From: Arthrobacter ulcerisalmonis
GTDB lineage: Bacteria > Actinomycetota > Actinomycetes > Actinomycetales > Micrococcaceae
Assembly: GCF_900609065.1 (NCBI RefSeq)
Contig: NZ_UXAU01000020.1
Location: 62,001 to 126,000, forward strand
DNA: 64,000 bases
Direction of reading: 5' to 3'
Made by a program: the position numbers and the translations under genes. The notes beneath the pieces were generated by a model. It did no database searches. It was given only the letters and a program-made list of their open reading frames with translations, and had not been told where the DNA came from. Of the stretch, positions 61,374 to 64,000 are shown piece by piece. How positions within the stretch are numbered: the first letter of the stretch is position 1; every line of letters starts with the position of its first letter.

Positions 61374-62195
61374 GTGACGTTGAATCAGTTCTTAGGCCGG
61401 AGCGGCTCCGTCGCCCGCACCGCCACTGTTCGTCGGGCAGGATTCTCAGACCGGGACATCCGCAACGGCGTGTTGGCTGGCCGGATTGTGCGGCTGCGCC
61501 ACGGGGTACTGGCACTGCAAGGAGCAGCTCCGGACCTGGTGGCAGCAGTTCTGGGCAACGGGCTGCTGACCTGCGCCTCAGCCGCAGCCTACCGGCGCCT
61601 GTGGGTCCTGTTTCCACCGACCAGACTTCATCTGTTGTGCCGGCATGCAGGTCCCGCGAATGCCGTCGTCCACAGGGAGTCGTGGGTTCAGGCCAGAGAG
61701 CCCATCCCTGTGGCCAGCACCGCGGATGTCCTCTTGCACGCGCTTCGATGCCTGCCCGCCGTCGAGGCCGCAGTGATGGTGGAGTGCGCAGTGAATCAGG
61801 GCGTGACCACGCTGGAGTACCTCCGGGCCAAGCTGCCGGGCAATCGCAACGGGGCTGCCCGGAGGGTCTTGGACCTGGTGGACGGCACCGCGGACTCACC
61901 CATTGAAGTGGTGGGCCGGTTGATGTTCAGGGCCAACGGCATCTTCACGGAAACCCAGGTGGACCTGCCGGGAATCGGCATTGTGGACTTCCTGCTGGAG
62001 GGTTTCCTGATCGTGGAGTTGGATGGCGCCACGCATCTGGAGCCGCGCCAGGTCCTGAAGGACCGGTCGCGGAACAACGCCAGCATTCTCAGTGGATACG
62101 CTGTGCTGCGCTACGGGTACGCGGACGTGGTGCACCACCCGGATCGGCTGCTCCGGGAGGTCCAGCAGGTGCTGCGAGGGAGGGTGATCCGCTGA
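61374..62195 (+). CDS. AbiEi-like N-terminus with DUF559 (Vsr-like nuclease fold) C-terminus
   Basis: 273 aa from GTG 61374, or TTG 61380, which is better spaced from GGAGG. The N-terminal 45 residues (ARTATVRRAGFSDRDIRNGV, RIVRLRHGVLAL) resemble the winged-helix domain of AbiEi-type antitoxins. The C-terminal 90 residues (SPIEVVGRLMFRANGI, GIVDFLLEGFLIVELDG, VLKDRSRNNASILSGYAVLR) match DUF559, a restriction-endonuclease-like fold with Glu and Asp at the expected positions. No toxin gene is adjacent. Actinobacteria carry many solitary copies of unknown function. The flanking direct repeats suggest it arrived or moves as a unit. Confidence 0.75.
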   Translation: MTLNQFLGRSGSVARTATVRRAGFSDRDIRNGVLAGRIVRLRHGVLALQGAAPDLVAAVLGNGLLTCASAAAYRRLWVLFPPTRLHLLCRHAGPANAVVHRESWVQAREPIPVASTADVLLHALRCLPAVEAAVMVECAVNQGVTTLEYLRAKLPGNRNGAARRVLDLVDGTADSPIEVVGRLMFRANGIFTETQVDLPGIGIVDFLLEGFLIVELDGATHLEPRQVLKDRSRNNASILSGYAVLRYGYADVVHHPDRLLREVQQVLRGRVIR

Positions 62196-62205
62196 GTCTC
62201 CCCAC

Positions 62206-62286
62206 CTTTGGATCCCGCACCTGCCGACCGGCCGGACAAAACTGGGCGACACGCCGTCGGCAGCCCAAACTTGGGGAATTCCAGCG
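62206..62286 (+). repeat. Right copy of the 82-bp direct repeat
   Basis: Begins CTTTGGATCC ten bases after the DUF559 stop and aligns along its whole length with 61194-61275. It ends 26 bases before the stop of the convergent SUKH-like gene. Confidence 0.85.
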
Positions 62287-62312
62287 GAGCGGCGAGTGAG
62301 GAAAGAGAAGGG

Positions 62313-62738
62313 CTAGTCCTCGTCGTCCTGGAAAGCCCACTCGAACATGTCAAAGACGAACTCGGAGAAGGTGCCTTCTTCCGACTTCCACTGTGCCCGG
62401 GCATTGTTACGTCGGTAGACAATGGGGTCCGGGACGCCAAGATCGGCGGTGCGGAAGCCCCAGGTGAACTGTTCCTCTTCATCCTCGAGGAACATCAGGA
62501 AGCCCTCGTCATCCACCTCAAGCTCTTCCGGGTCCCAGAAGTAGTGGTAGGCCTCCATGAGGTCCTCGCAGCCGCCCAGCGCCAGGTAGAACTCGCGCAG
62601 GACCAAGGGGATCTCGAACTGGTGTTCAGCCAAGGCGGCATCCAGGTCCTCCGCGGGCAGGCCGTCAGCATCCTGCCATTCGTCCTCGAGATACTTTGGA
62701 ACGAGCGCGCGGAACTTCTCGAGGAACATGTCAGTCAT
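62313..62738 (-). CDS. SUKH/SMI1-KNR4-like acidic protein
   Basis: 141 aa and strikingly acidic (FLEDEEEQFTWGF, C-terminal QDDED). The pattern LDAALAEHQFEIPLVLREFY followed by LALGG and the WGF motif later is typical of SMI1/KNR4 (SUKH) proteins, many of which are immunity proteins against polymorphic toxins. No toxin gene is adjacent, so an orphan immunity or regulatory role is only a suggestion. Confidence 0.7.
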   Translation of the reverse strand: MTDMFLEKFRALVPKYLEDEWQDADGLPAEDLDAALAEHQFEIPLVLREFYLALGGCEDLMEAYHYFWDPEELEVDDEGFLMFLEDEEEQFTWGFRTADLGVPDPIVYRRNNARAQWKSEEGTFSEFVFDMFEWAFQDDED

Positions 62739-62751
62739 GCTCTAATCCTAG

Positions 62752-63420
62752 CTAATCGCCGCCCTGCCGTTTGCCGCCGCCGGCTGTCCTCCGCACCCAT
62801 CCGTTGACTGCCAACGGTGCCGTCCAGGACCATCTCCACGCGGCCAGCCGGAAACCAAATACCAGGGCTGCCGTGATGCAGGCGGTCGCCCCGTTGAACG
62901 TTCCCGTCAGCCACAGAACTGTGGTCAGGGATGCTCCGGTGAACGCAGGCAGTGCGTAGAGGTCCCTGTTGTTGAAGAGCTGCGGCACCACATTGGCGGT
63001 GATGTCGCGGAGCAGCCCGCCGCCTACAGCCGTGGTGACGCCCAGCAGGATTGCCGAGAACGGGTTCATCCCCAGCGACAAGGCCTTCACTGTGCCAGTG
63101 ATGCAGAACAATGCCAACCCGCCGGCATCGAACAAGACCAACAGCGAGGTGAAGCGCTGGACGCTGGAAAACAAGAAGTAGACCAGGACGGTTGCCAGCA
63201 CCGGCGGCAACAAGTAGGCAGGGTTGGTGAACGCCGCCGGCACGGTGTTCAGGATGATGTCCCGGATCACGCCACCGCCCAGGGCCACCAGCGATGCCAG
63301 CAAAAGCGACCCCACAATGTCGAATTCCTTCCGCGCCGCCAGCAAGGACCCCGACACGGCGAAAAAGAAGACGCCGGCCAGGTCAAGCCAGACCGAAGCA
63401 ACGTCGAAGGAGAATGTCAT
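62752..63420 (-). CDS. TRIC-type membrane channel (UPF0126)
   Basis: 222 aa with seven predicted helices and the internal repeat of the family: FAVSGSLLAARKEFDIVGSL with GGGVIRDIIL in the first half, and ITGTVKALSLGMNPFSAILL with GGGLLRDITANVVP in the second. The conserved GGG-x-x-RD motifs mark the pore. Prokaryotic TRIC homologues form trimeric cation channels. It begins 13 bases after the SUKH-like gene's start and is divergent from the chelatase gene. Confidence 0.9.
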   Translation of the reverse strand: MTFSFDVASVWLDLAGVFFFAVSGSLLAARKEFDIVGSLLLASLVALGGGVIRDIILNTVPAAFTNPAYLLPPVLATVLVYFLFSSVQRFTSLLVLFDAGGLALFCITGTVKALSLGMNPFSAILLGVTTAVGGGLLRDITANVVPQLFNNRDLYALPAFTGASLTTVLWLTGTFNGATACITAALVFGFRLAAWRWSWTAPLAVNGWVRRTAGGGKRQGGD

Positions 63421-63467
63421 GCGGCATCCCGGGAATTCAAAGGAGGTGGACAGGGCGGCTCCAACGT

Positions 63468-63473
63468 TACGCT
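63468..63473 (+). promoter_or_regulatory. -10 box of a probable leaderless chelatase promoter
   Basis: TACGCT ends seven bases before the ATG at 63481; TGGACA at 63447-63452 could be a -35 box with a short 15-base spacer. No ribosome-binding site lies in between; the AAAGGAGG at 63439 is too far upstream. Confidence 0.45.
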
Positions 63474-63480
63474 AGCCCCC

Positions 63481-64000
63481 ATGAACACTCCGATCCTGAT
63501 TGCCTGTGCCCATGGAACCTCCAGCGACGTCGGTGCCGCCGAGGTCAACGGCCTGCGCGCGGCGATGCTTGCCCTGCGCCCGGAGCTCGATATTCGCGAG
63601 GCGTACGTGGATGTGCAGCAGCCGGACTTGGTGGATGTGGTGGCCGGACTGCCCGACGGCGACCCCGCCGTGGTGGTCCCGCTCCTGCTCAGCGTGGGGT
63701 ACCACACCAAAGTGGACATTGCGCGGGCTGTGGGCTCCCGGCCCCACAGCCTGGCGTCCGCGCCGCTGGGGCCAGATCCGAGGCTGGCCCAGGTCCTCGA
63801 CGCGAGGCTGCGGGAGGCCGGCATCACCGAGCACGACGCCGTGGTGCTGGCCGCCGCCGGATCGTCCAACCCGGCTGCTGCAGTCAGCGTCCAAGAGATC
63901 GCGCGGCAGCTCAGGAAGCTGCTGCCCAACAAGGTGGTGGTGGCGTACGGGGCGGCGGAAAAACCCACCGTCCCGGAGGCTGTTGCAGCCCTCAGGACAG
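63481..64000 (+). CDS. CbiX/SirB-type chelatase, N-terminal part (3' end outside window)
   Basis: 173 codons are visible and the frame is still open at the window edge. TPILIACAHGTSSDVGAAEV contains the metal/catalytic His of class II chelatases; REAYVDVQQPDLVDVVAGLP with VVVPLLLSVGYHTKVDIARA carries the second conserved site. It inserts Fe2+ or Co2+ into sirohydrochlorin for siroheme or cobalamin. In actinobacteria the gene often neighbours sulfite or nitrite reductase genes, which would lie to the right of the window. Confidence 0.85.
   Translation, partial: MNTPILIACAHGTSSDVGAAEVNGLRAAMLALRPELDIREAYVDVQQPDLVDVVAGLPDGDPAVVVPLLLSVGYHTKVDIARAVGSRPHSLASAPLGPDPRLAQVLDARLREAGITEHDAVVLAAAGSSNPAAAVSVQEIARQLRKLLPNKVVVAYGAAEKPTVPEAVAALRT

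Noticed and set aside
61374-62738. DUF559 protein and SUKH-like protein as a toxin-immunity pair
   Set aside because: The genes are convergent rather than co-transcribed, the repeat separates them, and SUKH partners are normally large polymorphic toxins, which are absent.

Overview
The window is GC-rich actinobacterial chromosome. The actinobacterial menaquinone enzymes, the many GTG starts, the -10 boxes placed directly upstream of start codons and the two ANTAR-domain proteins suggest an Arthrobacter/Paenarthrobacter-type soil bacterium; this assignment is inferred from protein resemblance only. I found no rRNA, tRNA, CRISPR array, prophage or intact insertion sequence.

Layout. 1-7.5 kb: the end of nhaA, an HPr-kinase-like/PqqD-like fusion protein, signal peptidase I, and a regulator/MFS exporter/two aldo-keto reductase module. 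7.6-12.5 kb: cell-envelope sugar genes (galU, UDP-glucose dehydrogenase, VanZ-like, LCP ligase), a free-standing PqqD-like protein and a truncated response regulator. 12.6-17.1 kb: Lrp-type regulator and a branched-chain 2-oxoacid dehydrogenase operon (E1 alpha, E1 beta, E2) without E3. 17.4-30 kb: AraC regulator, metallo-beta-lactamase-fold hydrolase, orphan ParA-like ATPase, two GAF/ANTAR proteins, SNF2 helicase, several exported proteins of unknown role, and DNA polymerase IV.

30-41.2 kb is one nine-gene leftward operon for fructan (probably levan) use: LacI regulator, peptide-type ABC importer (binding protein, two permeases, two ATPases), a cytoplasmic and a Tat-exported GH32 enzyme, and fructokinase. 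A double palindromic operator lies upstream of lacI. 41.4-44.1 kb: HAD phosphatase, MFS transporter, lipase-like hydrolase. 44.3-46.7 kb: a SipW-type signal peptidase with three small exported proteins, resembling the Bacillus TasA/SipW matrix system in organisation. 47-61 kb: PAP2 phosphatase, PhoX, a polar amino-acid ABC transporter and a dispersed menaquinone set (menC, menD, menF, menG, geranylgeranyl reductase, polyprenyl synthase). 61-64 kb: a DUF559 gene bracketed by 82-bp imperfect direct repeats, a SUKH-like protein, a TRIC channel and the start of a CbiX/SirB-type chelatase.

The most unusual signal is a dispersed repeat family. At three intergenic sites (21.1, 46.7 and 51.4 kb) the 9-mer CTCCCGGAG recurs exactly three times at exactly 32-bp spacing, each time entered from a shared CCAACC flank and pointing toward the 3' end of an oppositely oriented gene.
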